Shown: positions 9,059 through 18,588 of the stretch, piece by piece | How positions within the stretch are numbered: the stretch's first letter is position 1 | Layout of the letters: every line of letters begins with the position of its first letter | Origin: a marine bacterium B5-7 | Lineage (GTDB): Bacteria; Pseudomonadota; Gammaproteobacteria; Arenicellales; CAJQKF01 | Direction: 5' to 3' | DNA: 48,084 bases | Assembly (NCBI GenBank): GCA_021604525.1 | Contig: BQJD01000027.1 | Location: 1 to 48,084 of the forward strand | Program-made: the position numbers and the translations under genes | Notes under the pieces: model-generated | Told to the model about the DNA's origin: nothing | The model's input: only the letters and a program-made list of their open reading frames with translations | Databases searched by the model: none

Positions 9059-10012
9059 ATGACAATCGGCATTGCCGCTTATGGACCAAGAGCAGGGCTG
9101 GGTGTGTTCTGTGCACTTGAGGCCGTGGAGAAAGTAGCCACGGGATCGATTGGTGGCTACGCTACCTTCGCAACGCTCGATAGCCAAGGCAGGTTATATC
9201 GTGCCGAAACCCAACGCGGCGGTACGACGACATTGTTTGTCGACGGAGAAACCACCGGTGTCAGACCCCCTGACGAAATCGCTCAGGCAACCATGGCCGG
9301 TGTAATGTCGAGCGGGCCAGATCGGCCGACACCGCTTGCCCAGTATTTGCCTGTGGAACCGGGTGCCGGACTGGTTACGGGACATCGCTTGCCGAACGCA
9401 CACGGAGTTAATGATCGTGCGGTGAATTTGCAAGTACTCGATCTGCTGCGCCAGGGTTTTAATGCCCGTGTTGCCGTTAATAAAGTATTCGATGCCGAGC
9501 CTGATGTGGATGCCGGTATTATTGCTGTGGACGTATCAGGCGGTGTATTCAGTCGTAATAGCGATCGGGTTCTACAGCGTCCCGACCTTGGTCATGCACG
9601 ACTCCATGATTCATCAACCGGTGCTGTCATTGAAATATTGCACAACGCTATATCACCGATCGGATCTATCGCTGCACTGGCTGCAGAGATTGGTATGGCG
9701 GCCATGCTTGAGGTGGAGGAAGTCGACGGCGAGATCACCGTTATGGAAAACGTTCCGGTGGTGGCGGGGACGATGAATCGAGTATTGATTGATGATAAGG
9801 GTGTCGCACTTCAGATAGAAACGACAGATTCAAGAATTCTCACGGGTCGACATAATTGCGCTGCCATCTATCTGCGATCACTGGTTGTTCACAACGATAG
9901 TATCCTTGGCGAAACTGTGTTTGAACCCAATGTCGTTGTCGATGGCGGGCGGATTGTCACTTTAAACAATCAAAAACAGATGCGGATTGGTTACCGCAAA
10001 AGCGACCGATAG
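9059..10012 (+). CDS. Conserved protein of unknown function (DUF6963-like)
   Basis: About 317 residues from ATG 9059; an in-frame GTG at 9029 would overlap the ATPase gene and adds a non-conserved leader. It begins MTIGIAAYGPRAGLGVF and is rich in Gly and Ala, with no signal peptide or membrane helix. Segments that look conserved are GSIGGYATFA, RGGTT, GLVTGHRLPN and NAISPIGSIAAL. From memory it resembles DUF6963 proteins found beside dipeptide transporters; I could not verify this. The position between the transporter and an M20 hydrolase suggests a cytoplasmic enzyme or accessory factor of the same pathway. No catalytic motif is recognised and no function is assigned. Confidence 0.7.
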   Translation: MTIGIAAYGPRAGLGVFCALEAVEKVATGSIGGYATFATLDSQGRLYRAETQRGGTTTLFVDGETTGVRPPDEIAQATMAGVMSSGPDRPTPLAQYLPVEPGAGLVTGHRLPNAHGVNDRAVNLQVLDLLRQGFNARVAVNKVFDAEPDVDAGIIAVDVSGGVFSRNSDRVLQRPDLGHARLHDSSTGAVIEILHNAISPIGSIAALAAEIGMAAMLEVEEVDGEITVMENVPVVAGTMNRVLIDDKGVALQIETTDSRILTGRHNCAAIYLRSLVVHNDSILGETVFEPNVVVDGGRIVTLNNQKQMRIGYRKSDR

Positions 10013-10038
10013 TTGAAAATCACGCCAACAAGAAATAG

Positions 10039-11280
10039 ATGAACGTGAACATCGTGCGTATTCACGCACACATCGACGCACTGGCGAACTTCACTGCCAC
10101 ACCTGGCGCCGGCTCGACGCGCTTGAGCTTTTCATCGGAATACCGTGCTGCCTGTGATTACCTGATTAATGTCGCAGAATCCTCTGGTCTGAGTGCACGT
10201 TTTGATGCTATCGGTAATCTGCGTATTCGACTGGACGGGGCTCAATCCAATCTACCGGTAGTCGTGGTTGGATCGCATATAGATACTGTGATCCATGGCG
10301 GAAATTTTGATGGCATCCTTGGTGTGGTCAGCGGTCTTGAAATATTGAGTACGTTGGTTGAGGAGAATATTCAGCCAATACATCCGATAGAGGTCGTGAA
10401 TTTCGTAGAAGAAGAAGGCACGACCTTTCGCTGCCCGCTGACGGGCAGCAAGGCGTTGACCGGTCAGCTTGATGAAGATGCGCTAAAGACGTTAAAGGAT
10501 GACGATGGCAGAACTTTTCATGAGGCGGCGATTGCCTTTGGACTCGACCCAAGCCGTCTTGATGAAGACCGGTTTTACAAAGACACAATCAAGTCGATGC
10601 TTGAGCTTCATATAGAGCAGGGTGCGGTACTGGAGTCTCTCGGTATTCCAGTGGGTATAGTCAACGATATTGCCGGAAGCGAGAACTATCGTATCCGTCT
10701 TTATGGCAGGGCAAACCATGCCGGAACCACGCCGATGTCCCTGCGATTTGACAGTCTCGCCTGCGCCGCTGAATGTATCACCCTGATTGAACGCATTGCC
10801 CGGGATCCGAAGCGTACCAACACGGTTGCGACCGTCGGTCGTATCAGTTGTTTGCCCAACGCGGTAAACGTTATACCGGCTTCAGTGGAATTCAGTATTG
10901 ATGTTCGCGATACGAGCGAAGACCGTATCGAAGACGCGAGCAAAGAAATCCTTCATGGGATAGAAGCAATCGCGCATCAGCGAAACATCCGCTTTGAATG
11001 GGAGTTGACCGCAAAGTCGACGCCAAAACCCATGTCGCCGAGCATGGTCGCGGAATTGACTGTGCTGTCGGAGACTGCGGGTATCGCCAGTCATATAATG
11101 ACCAGTGGTGCGCTACATGATGCAGCAATGATGTCAGACATCGCTCCTACGGCAATGATTTTTGTACCGAGTAAAGACGGCCGTAGCCATACACCGAAAG
11201 AGTCGACCCGATACGAGGATATTGAACACGGCGCTAATCTTTTACTCGCCGCGGTGCTACAACAGGCCGGCTCGAATTGA
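10039..11280 (+). CDS. M20-family N-carbamoyl-L-amino acid hydrolase / allantoate amidohydrolase-like
   Basis: 413 residues, the usual length of the HyuC/AmaB/AllC/beta-ureidopropionase group. Motifs in order are GSHIDTV and GGNFDGILG (metal His/Asp), FVEEEGTTF (Glu pair), LELHIEQGAVLE, GRANHAGTTPM in the dimerisation domain, and a late SHTPKES (metal His). The LHIEQG and AGTTPM signatures separate it from ArgE and peptidase T. It hydrolyses the C-N bond of N-carbamoyl amino acids or related ureides. It is last in the plus-strand operon, 26 nt after the unknown-function gene, and converges on the dehalogenase gene. Substrate within this group is not decided by sequence alone. Confidence 0.88.
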   Translation: MNVNIVRIHAHIDALANFTATPGAGSTRLSFSSEYRAACDYLINVAESSGLSARFDAIGNLRIRLDGAQSNLPVVVVGSHIDTVIHGGNFDGILGVVSGLEILSTLVEENIQPIHPIEVVNFVEEEGTTFRCPLTGSKALTGQLDEDALKTLKDDDGRTFHEAAIAFGLDPSRLDEDRFYKDTIKSMLELHIEQGAVLESLGIPVGIVNDIAGSENYRIRLYGRANHAGTTPMSLRFDSLACAAECITLIERIARDPKRTNTVATVGRISCLPNAVNVIPASVEFSIDVRDTSEDRIEDASKEILHGIEAIAHQRNIRFEWELTAKSTPKPMSPSMVAELTVLSETAGIASHIMTSGALHDAAMMSDIAPTAMIFVPSKDGRSHTPKESTRYEDIEHGANLLLAAVLQQAGSN

Positions 11281-11310
11281 CACCGGACAAGCCATTGTTT
11301 GTTTGCAATC

Positions 11311-14300
11311 TTAAATCTCGATTTCGATAACGCCGTCAGCATCCTGAGCACGTGAGCAACACAGGGTGAGTTTATGTTTGCGCTCAGCGTTGCTGAGAAC
11401 GTAGTCACGATGTTCCACCGAGCCGTACGAATAATTTGCAACACATACGCCACAAATACCGTCCGCGCACTTGGTTTGAATGTGTATGCCGATACGCTCC
11501 AGGGCATCACTCGCTGACTCATCTGCACTGACCACAACTTCACGGTCGCTATCCTTTAGCTTTAAAACGAATGGCGTATTTATATAGTCGCCTTCTTCAG
11601 GGACTGCAAAGAATTCCCGATGCAACGTTTCCACCGGCCAACCGCAGCATGCGGCATGATCAAGGATTGCGGACATATATCGATCCGGGCCACAGGTATA
11701 AAGATGCCAGCCGCTGTGCCAGTTTGGAATATCGCAACAGACATCAAGACGTGAGCCTTCGTCGGAAAAATGAAATCGCACTCGCCGCATGAATGAAGCT
11801 TTACCCAGTTCGTCGACAAATGCCGCAGCCGACCGGTTTGTGGCTGAATAATGTAGTTCGAATTCGGCGTTTATATTGTCAAGTCGGTGTGCCATGGACA
11901 ACATCGGGGTAATGCCGATGCCGCCGGCAAACAACAGTGTAAAAGTCGCGTCCTCTTCCAGCTCGAAATGATTGATCGGACGTGACACGAATACACGCCG
12001 GCCTTCGTTGAACATGCGATGCATCAGCGCCGAACCACCACGTCCGTTTTGCTCGTTCAGTACGGCAGTCAGATAGCGGTCGTTGTCCAGCGGGTTGCCG
12101 GCAAGACTGTACTGACGAAAGAATTCCGGCGCCACTACGACATCGATATGCGCACCTGCTTCGAATGGTGGCAGCGGGCCGCCATCGGCTGCACGAAATT
12201 CATACAGTTTAATATTCTCGGCTGAATCTATAACGCGACTCACACGGGTCGCAATCACCGGTGATTCGCTGGCACTATCATCTCGGACGGTTACGAGTCC
12301 ATCCACCTCGCCACGAGCGAGTCGCGCCCGGTATTCTGTTGGTTCAAGCATCCGCTGGTAGGCTTTGATGCCTTTTTCGCGATCCATTGGAAACGGAAAT
12401 GGATAGGGTGGCGGCGTGAGGTCGGCCGGATATACCGCCAGCGTCTGGTCCTCGTATTTCAAATCGAGATCGAGGTTGAGCTCGCGCTGATTTGTCTGCA
12501 TGGCAGGCACGTAATTGCCGATATCGGTCAGTTCGATATCCCACCACCATTTCTTCACCGGATTGATGCGTCCGCGGCCGATGGCATCGTCAAATTTTGC
12601 CAACCAGCGGGCGGCGCGCGGCACACGCATGGCCAACGCTCGAAACGGTGCTTCACTGAATATGCCTTCCAGATTCCACGGGCAGGTTTTCATGCAGCGA
12701 CCGCACATGCTACCGGCAGTTTGGCCTATTCGGTAGCGGGCGCATTTCTCTGAATCCGACTTCCAGATCTCATAACCGTTGAACATGAGTTTGGGTCCGG
12801 CGGTAATCGCACCCGATGGACATTCACGCGCGCACTTATTGCAGTTCTCGCAAAAATTCTGCAAGCCGAAATCAATCGGACGATCATGGCGCATGGGCAT
12901 GTCGGTGGTGACGACTCCCGATTTCAGACGCGGCCCGAGAAACGGGTTGAGAATCACTTCGCCAATCCGACTCACTTCGCCGAGTCCTGATAGCAGCAAT
13001 AGAGGAGGCTGTAAAATTTCGCCATCGAGTACCGAGTGCACTCTGGCCGAGTAGCCGAGGCTGCGAATATGGTGAGCGACGATACCGCCGATCAGCGACG
13101 TACGAAGATACGCACGCATGCTTTGCGCACCGGAAATCCAGTCATCACCGCTGGCGCCTTCCATGGTCTCGAAACCCTGATCGATCAGAATCGAGATGGC
13201 ATTTTCATGGTAGGGTTTGATGGGGTCGCCGGCGGCGTCGTGTGAATACCATGTCCACGCCGGTGCAGCCGATAAACCAACGGCATCGGCGCCAAGGAAA
13301 TACAGCGAGCCCTTGATGTTATCGGCGTTGCGATCCGGGTCCTTTGCGTCTGCTGATAGGGTGGTACTGACATCACCGTCCTGTCTCAGGATCAATGCAC
13401 CCAGTAATCTGCGCGAACAATAGCCGAGCGGATTTTTCAGAATGTATTTGCCGTTGCGCGCGCCTTCCTGCAGCGCTTTGCCCATATCGCCGAACAAGGC
13501 ACGGGCAAACATGTCGGTACGTTTTGGAACCCGTGGCACGCGAGGCTTGTCGATAAATGTAGTGGGTGCGTCACGCCGCTTGAGTTTTTCGAACGGGTAG
13601 GCACCGTCGCGAAAATGCCGTCGCTTGTATGGTCTATAGTTGAAGGCATTTTTCATTGTACCGATACCACTTATCCATCTTGCATCGGCATTACGGGGCT
13701 TTATCTCATCGAGTGGCTGGTCGACTTCAAGCATAAGTGGCGTAGTGAGGGCTGCCAGTGAGTAGTCTTCGCCAAGATAGGGATTGATCGCACCGGCACT
13801 ATTTTTCCCTTTACCTATAGAGCACAGACCCGCAGCGATCGATAGACGGTCGAGATCGACATCGCTACTGGTTACGGTATGAGCGCGAGCCTCGAATCCC
13901 ATGATGCGAAAATAATTGGCAAGCACCACTGCCGTTTCGGCTGCGCGTACCGCCGACCGCTGATCGATACTTTCCTGAATCCAGTCGCAACCGGGTTCTT
14001 CAGCGCATGGCTGGCGCGGGTGCTCCACCAGAAACACCACGGCGTAACGATGATGATCGATGGGTTCCGGCCGCGCTCCCGCGGCCTCGCGGACATCGGC
14101 CATTACCACGTCAATACCGCTTGCCAGGGTATTGGGTTGCGCGGTTTTCAATTCCTCGGCAAGTGCATCAAGATCCGGGTTGTGAATGGAGGTAGCTAAT
14201 CGAGCATCGGGTGGGATCTCACAGATACCCACCTGACTGGCATCGAAGTAGTAGCCGGCAGCCTTGATATGACGGGCACGTTCTGCCGGGTCGTCGGGAA

Positions 14301-14523
14301 TAACCGAGGGCTGCGAATTAACGGCACCGATGCGTACCGCATCCAGTAATGTAATGAACGTCGCCAGGGCATGGTTAAGCGATAACGGATCACTACCATT
14401 GAATTTCATCCTGCAAGCATCTTTCAGCGATGCCATATCGGGCAGATTCGGTTGCCGTGATAATCGTTCAAGCGGATACGGTCCGAGATGAACCGGTCGG
14501 TGTCGGGTTGAAAATGGCCGCAT
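11311..14523 (-). CDS. Self-sufficient catabolic reductive dehalogenase (BhbA-type B12/Fe-S/flavin fusion)
   Basis: 1070 residues in one frame. Residues ~80-275 and ~395-545 look like two copies of a cobalamin-binding half; the second leads into TTDMPMRHDRPID, typical of RdhA. Two [4Fe-4S] sites follow: Cys558/561/564/568 and Cys594/607/610/614. Residues ~755-975 form a phthalate-dioxygenase-reductase-like flavin/NAD module (RQYSL, FAGGIGITPM, YTCGP). A C-terminal [2Fe-2S] ferredoxin has Cys1019/1024/1027 and Cys1055 or 1056. There is no twin-arginine signal and no rdhB anchor, so it should be cytoplasmic and non-respiratory, like BhbA of Comamonas and NpRdhA of Nitratireductor, which act on brominated 4-hydroxybenzoates. 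NAD(P)H would supply electrons internally. AAGG lies 10 nt before the ATG. Halide removal is inferred; pobA lies 2.4 kb away. Confidence 0.9.
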   Translation of the reverse strand: MRPFSTRHRPVHLGPYPLERLSRQPNLPDMASLKDACRMKFNGSDPLSLNHALATFITLLDAVRIGAVNSQPSVIPDDPAERARHIKAAGYYFDASQVGICEIPPDARLATSIHNPDLDALAEELKTAQPNTLASGIDVVMADVREAAGARPEPIDHHRYAVVFLVEHPRQPCAEEPGCDWIQESIDQRSAVRAAETAVVLANYFRIMGFEARAHTVTSSDVDLDRLSIAAGLCSIGKGKNSAGAINPYLGEDYSLAALTTPLMLEVDQPLDEIKPRNADARWISGIGTMKNAFNYRPYKRRHFRDGAYPFEKLKRRDAPTTFIDKPRVPRVPKRTDMFARALFGDMGKALQEGARNGKYILKNPLGYCSRRLLGALILRQDGDVSTTLSADAKDPDRNADNIKGSLYFLGADAVGLSAAPAWTWYSHDAAGDPIKPYHENAISILIDQGFETMEGASGDDWISGAQSMRAYLRTSLIGGIVAHHIRSLGYSARVHSVLDGEILQPPLLLLSGLGEVSRIGEVILNPFLGPRLKSGVVTTDMPMRHDRPIDFGLQNFCENCNKCARECPSGAITAGPKLMFNGYEIWKSDSEKCARYRIGQTAGSMCGRCMKTCPWNLEGIFSEAPFRALAMRVPRAARWLAKFDDAIGRGRINPVKKWWWDIELTDIGNYVPAMQTNQRELNLDLDLKYEDQTLAVYPADLTPPPYPFPFPMDREKGIKAYQRMLEPTEYRARLARGEVDGLVTVRDDSASESPVIATRVSRVIDSAENIKLYEFRAADGGPLPPFEAGAHIDVVVAPEFFRQYSLAGNPLDNDRYLTAVLNEQNGRGGSALMHRMFNEGRRVFVSRPINHFELEEDATFTLLFAGGIGITPMLSMAHRLDNINAEFELHYSATNRSAAAFVDELGKASFMRRVRFHFSDEGSRLDVCCDIPNWHSGWHLYTCGPDRYMSAILDHAACCGWPVETLHREFFAVPEEGDYINTPFVLKLKDSDREVVVSADESASDALERIGIHIQTKCADGICGVCVANYSYGSVEHRDYVLSNAERKHKLTLCCSRAQDADGVIEIEI

Positions 14524-14649
14524 AACGACAGTGCCTTGGGGTGTGCAATTCGAGATACTATTCGTATAACCTGATTACCCGTTTGGTTTCAATGCCGCTA
14601 ACCTGAATCTACCGCCATTGAGACGCTCGATATTTTTTGGAGCCAGCCC

Positions 14650-15975
14650 ATGTCGTCGCCGAACGCGAGTCGAAAATCCCTGCTGTACATGAATGATCAA
14701 CCGGGTCGCTATCCGCAGTCCTGGTATGCAGAAACAGCCGACACTCTACCCGAGCAGCCGGCTCTCAAGGGCGAACACAGTTATGACATCGCGGTAATAG
14801 GCGGAGGTTATTCAGGATTATCGTGCGCACTCGATTTGGCCGAACGCGGTTATCGTGTCGCACTTATCGAAGCTCACCGGGTCGGCTGGGGTGCGTCGGG
14901 ACGAAACGGCGGTCAGATCGGAACCGGTCAGCGACTCGAACAGGACGAGCTTGAAGATCTGGTGGGTGACGAGCTTGCCCGAGCCGCGTGGGATATCGCT
15001 GAACAGGCTAAGGCGCGGGTCTATTCGCTCATCGAAAAATTCGACATACAGTGTGATTTGAAACCAGGTGAGTTACATGTCAATCATCGCCCGCGTTTTG
15101 ATCGACATTCAAAATCCTACGCTGAGTTTGTTGCAACATGTTACGGCTACAACAAGATACGTTATGTCGAACCGGATGAAATTTCCGCGATGCTCGGTAC
15201 GCACGATTATTCCGGTGGTACTCTCGACATGGGCGCCGGACATCTGCACCCGTTGAATTATGCTTTGGGGTTGGCCCGCGCGGCGCTTTCTAAAGGGGTC
15301 GATATATTTGAACGTTCGGAAGTTTCCCGCATCGAACCAGGTGACCGGGTTGTTGTACATGGCGAAAGTGGCAAGGTTTCCTGCCGCTACCTGGTGTTGG
15401 CGTGTAACGGTTATCTTGGCGATCTGGAAACCCGTGTTGCCGAGCGGGTCATGCCCATCAACAACTTTATTATCGCCACTGAACCGTTGGGCCAGGAGGT
15501 AGCACGATCACTGATTCGCGATGATGTCTGCGTTGCCGATTCGCGCTTCGTTATCAATTACTATCGTCTTTCTGCAGATCATCGCCTGCTGTTTGGCGGC
15601 GGCGAAAATTATGGATACCGCTTCCCTGCCGATATCAAACAATTCGTTCGCCCGCACATGCTCAAGATTTACCCACAGCTTGCCGATACGCAGATCGACT
15701 ATGGCTGGGGCGGTACGCTCGCCATTACCCGTAAGCGTCTGCCGCATTTCGAGCGATTAGCCGGCAACATTCTATCGATTTCGGGTTACTCGGGATCAGG
15801 GGTCGCACTGGCCACGGGTGCTGGGGCCATAGCCGCCGAAGCCATTGATGGGGTAGCTACCCGTTTCGATGTGATGAACAAACTGCCCACACCAAAATTT
15901 CCCGGTGGTTCCAGATGGCGCTCTCCGCTACTGGTGTTGGCCATGATCTGGTTTTCCTTGCGCGATCGGTTCTAG
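14650..15975 (+). CDS. FAD-dependent amine oxidoreductase, DAO family (PuuB/OrdL-like)
   Basis: 441 residues. An N-terminal WYAET segment precedes the FAD Rossmann motif IAVIGGGYSGLSCALDLAERG at ~48-68. GWGASGRNGGQIGTGQ follows, the hallmark of gamma-glutamylputrescine oxidase-like proteins. The C-terminal FAD contact GYSGSGVALATGAG is present, and the C-terminus is hydrophobic (LLVLAMIWFSL). A GGAG site lies 7 nt before the ATG. The family oxidises secondary or primary amines to an aldehyde or imine plus H2O2. It is divergent from the dehalogenase (126-bp gap), so they may share control, but no chemical link is evident. Its stop and that of the convergent nuclease share one CTAG. Confidence 0.87.
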   Translation: MSSPNASRKSLLYMNDQPGRYPQSWYAETADTLPEQPALKGEHSYDIAVIGGGYSGLSCALDLAERGYRVALIEAHRVGWGASGRNGGQIGTGQRLEQDELEDLVGDELARAAWDIAEQAKARVYSLIEKFDIQCDLKPGELHVNHRPRFDRHSKSYAEFVATCYGYNKIRYVEPDEISAMLGTHDYSGGTLDMGAGHLHPLNYALGLARAALSKGVDIFERSEVSRIEPGDRVVVHGESGKVSCRYLVLACNGYLGDLETRVAERVMPINNFIIATEPLGQEVARSLIRDDVCVADSRFVINYYRLSADHRLLFGGGENYGYRFPADIKQFVRPHMLKIYPQLADTQIDYGWGGTLAITRKRLPHFERLAGNILSISGYSGSGVALATGAGAIAAEAIDGVATRFDVMNKLPTPKFPGGSRWRSPLLVLAMIWFSLRDRF

Positions 15976-16868
15976 TCAAGTGAGCGTATGAGGTATCCGG
16001 CCAGACGCGTACCGGCTTGCTTGATACGCTTCATCACAATCGTTTGCGCATAGCGACGGTAGTCGTTATCGATATTCAAAGTTTCGCCGTTGGACATGCA
16101 GACGGTTTGGATCAGCTTACGTTGCCAATCACAATAGCCGGTTAGAGCATTGGTGGTGATGTCATAGGATTCCTGGGCCCAGACAATGGGTTGGTCTGTG
16201 CGCCACTTGAGCATGCTTTCGTTGCTGATCGCCTCGTTCAGTCGCCTGGCAAAATCCCACCAGTCATCATTGCCAAGCGCTGTACGAAGGATATCCGTGT
16301 CCCATAGCGCATGCAGGTTTGTGCTTCGATAGATACTCGATTGAATTTTTATCCGGTTGCCGCCGTAGTCATCCTCAAAAGCGATATGCAGCGGCTGATG
16401 GGCGTCGCCTATGAAATGACTCAACATGAGCAACGCTTGCGCACGATCTGCCTCGGTCCGATCGCGGTTGGCAAAATTCTTGAAGTGGTAGTCGATGGCG
16501 TACAGCACGCAATCCTCATGACAAAGGCTGGCTGATATCCGCCGGGTCGATCGCGGTCCATTCATGAAATGCCAGTTGTTGTATATCGCATATCGGGACC
16601 AGCCACGCGCGCCGGAACGCGCCTTTCCCCGTGCGGTATCAGCGAAGGTACATCCTTGGGTAAAGTAGCGGTAAGATCGACCGTCAGGTGTCTTGAAACG
16701 TGCAGCGAGGCGATCGATTTCAGCACGTTGATCGGGTGTCAGTTGCATCAGCGCTATGGCGCAGATCATGCGATGGGCAAGGTGGCCCCAGGCATGTGCC
16801 GGGTTGGATGCCCACATTGAGATGGGTAGCAATAGCATAGCGGCAAGCGTCAGGCGCAGTGAACGCAT
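15972..16868 (-). CDS. Secreted S1/P1-type zinc nuclease
   Basis: 298 residues with a signal peptide cut after PAHA (26), leaving Trp as the first mature residue. All nine trinuclear-zinc ligands of the S1/P1 family can be placed: mature Trp1 and His6 (WGHLAH), an Asp in TFADTAR, His in NWHF, the HFIGDAHQPLH run (His, Asp, His) and LHALWD (His, Asp). The family degrades single-stranded DNA/RNA and 3'-nucleotides outside the cytoplasm, for phosphate or nucleotide scavenging. It is a single gene, 57 nt after pobA on the same strand, and converges with the flavoprotein gene. No phosphate-regulation signal was recognised. Confidence 0.9.
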   Translation of the reverse strand: MRSLRLTLAAMLLLPISMWASNPAHAWGHLAHRMICAIALMQLTPDQRAEIDRLAARFKTPDGRSYRYFTQGCTFADTARGKARSGARGWSRYAIYNNWHFMNGPRSTRRISASLCHEDCVLYAIDYHFKNFANRDRTEADRAQALLMLSHFIGDAHQPLHIAFEDDYGGNRIKIQSSIYRSTNLHALWDTDILRTALGNDDWWDFARRLNEAISNESMLKWRTDQPIVWAQESYDITTNALTGYCDWQRKLIQTVCMSNGETLNIDNDYRRYAQTIVMKRIKQAGTRLAGYLIRSLD

Positions 16869-16925
16869 CGGGTAGTCCTTCCGTGGTTTGATCAGTCCGA
16901 ACGTTAACGGCGTTCGCGTGTCGGT

Positions 16926-18152
<1,227 letters not shown>

Positions 18153-18154
18153 TT

Positions 18155-18176
18155 ATAGCGAGACCTTGCTATCGCT
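18155..18176. promoter_or_regulatory. Candidate operator between pobA and the DUF1330/fadH-like operon
   Basis: Two overlapping inverted repeats share this 22-bp stretch: ATAGC (18155-18159) with GCTAT (18168-18172), and AGCGA (18157-18161) with TCGCT (18172-18176). It lies in the 169-bp divergent intergenic region, about 50 nt upstream of pobA. Which regulator binds is unknown; no PobR gene is seen nearby. Confidence 0.3.
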
Positions 18177-18276
18177 GCCTGGATGCAGTCTGGACCGGTT
18201 GCCTTTGACTTGATCCAGATCAGCAGCGACACTTTGCTGCCCGACTTTATAAACAACCAAACAGGAAATTGAAAAT

Positions 18277-18588
18277 ATGGCTGCTTTTCTGCTGGCCGAT
18301 GTCGAAGTACCCGATATGCAGGCTTATATTGATTGTGGATACATTGAAAATGTGCCGAAGATCGCTGCTCGATATGGTGGTGTGTATCGTGCTCGCGGTG
18401 GTGACATGGAAGTCCTCGAGGGTGACTGGACGCCAACCCGCATGATCATCATTGAGTTCCCTGACATGGAATCCCTGAAGGCCTTATACGATGATCCTGA
18501 GTATTTGCCGTATCGCGAGATACGGCAGAAACTGACGATATCCAAAATTGTTGCTGTGGACGGATTGTCTACACCTCTGAAAGTATGA
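18277..18588 (+). CDS. DUF1330 family small protein
   Basis: 103 residues of a ferredoxin-like alpha/beta barrel (dimeric barrel) protein. The pattern ADVEVPDMQAYIDCGYIENVPKIAARYGGVYRARGG, then VLEGDWTP and IIIEFPDMESLKALYDDPEY, matches the DUF1330 family. The function of the family is unknown; some relatives are monooxygenase-like or act beside flavin enzymes. Its stop overlaps the FadH-like start by 4 nt (ATGA at 18585-18588), so both are co-translated and it may assist or process a substrate of that reductase. Confidence 0.88.
   Translation: MAAFLLADVEVPDMQAYIDCGYIENVPKIAARYGGVYRARGGDMEVLEGDWTPTRMIIIEFPDMESLKALYDDPEYLPYREIRQKLTISKIVAVDGLSTPLKV

Noticed and set aside
11311-14523. Epoxyqueuosine reductase (QueG) as identity of the B12/Fe-S protein
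   Set aside because: QueG is about 370 residues and has no flavin reductase or [2Fe-2S] domain. Here the core has the RdhA-like TDMPM...RPID motif and a fused reductase.
11311-14523. Respiratory (organohalide-breathing) dehalogenase
   Set aside because: There is no twin-arginine signal, no RdhB anchor gene and no hydrogenase or quinone partner, and the protein carries its own NAD(P)H reductase.
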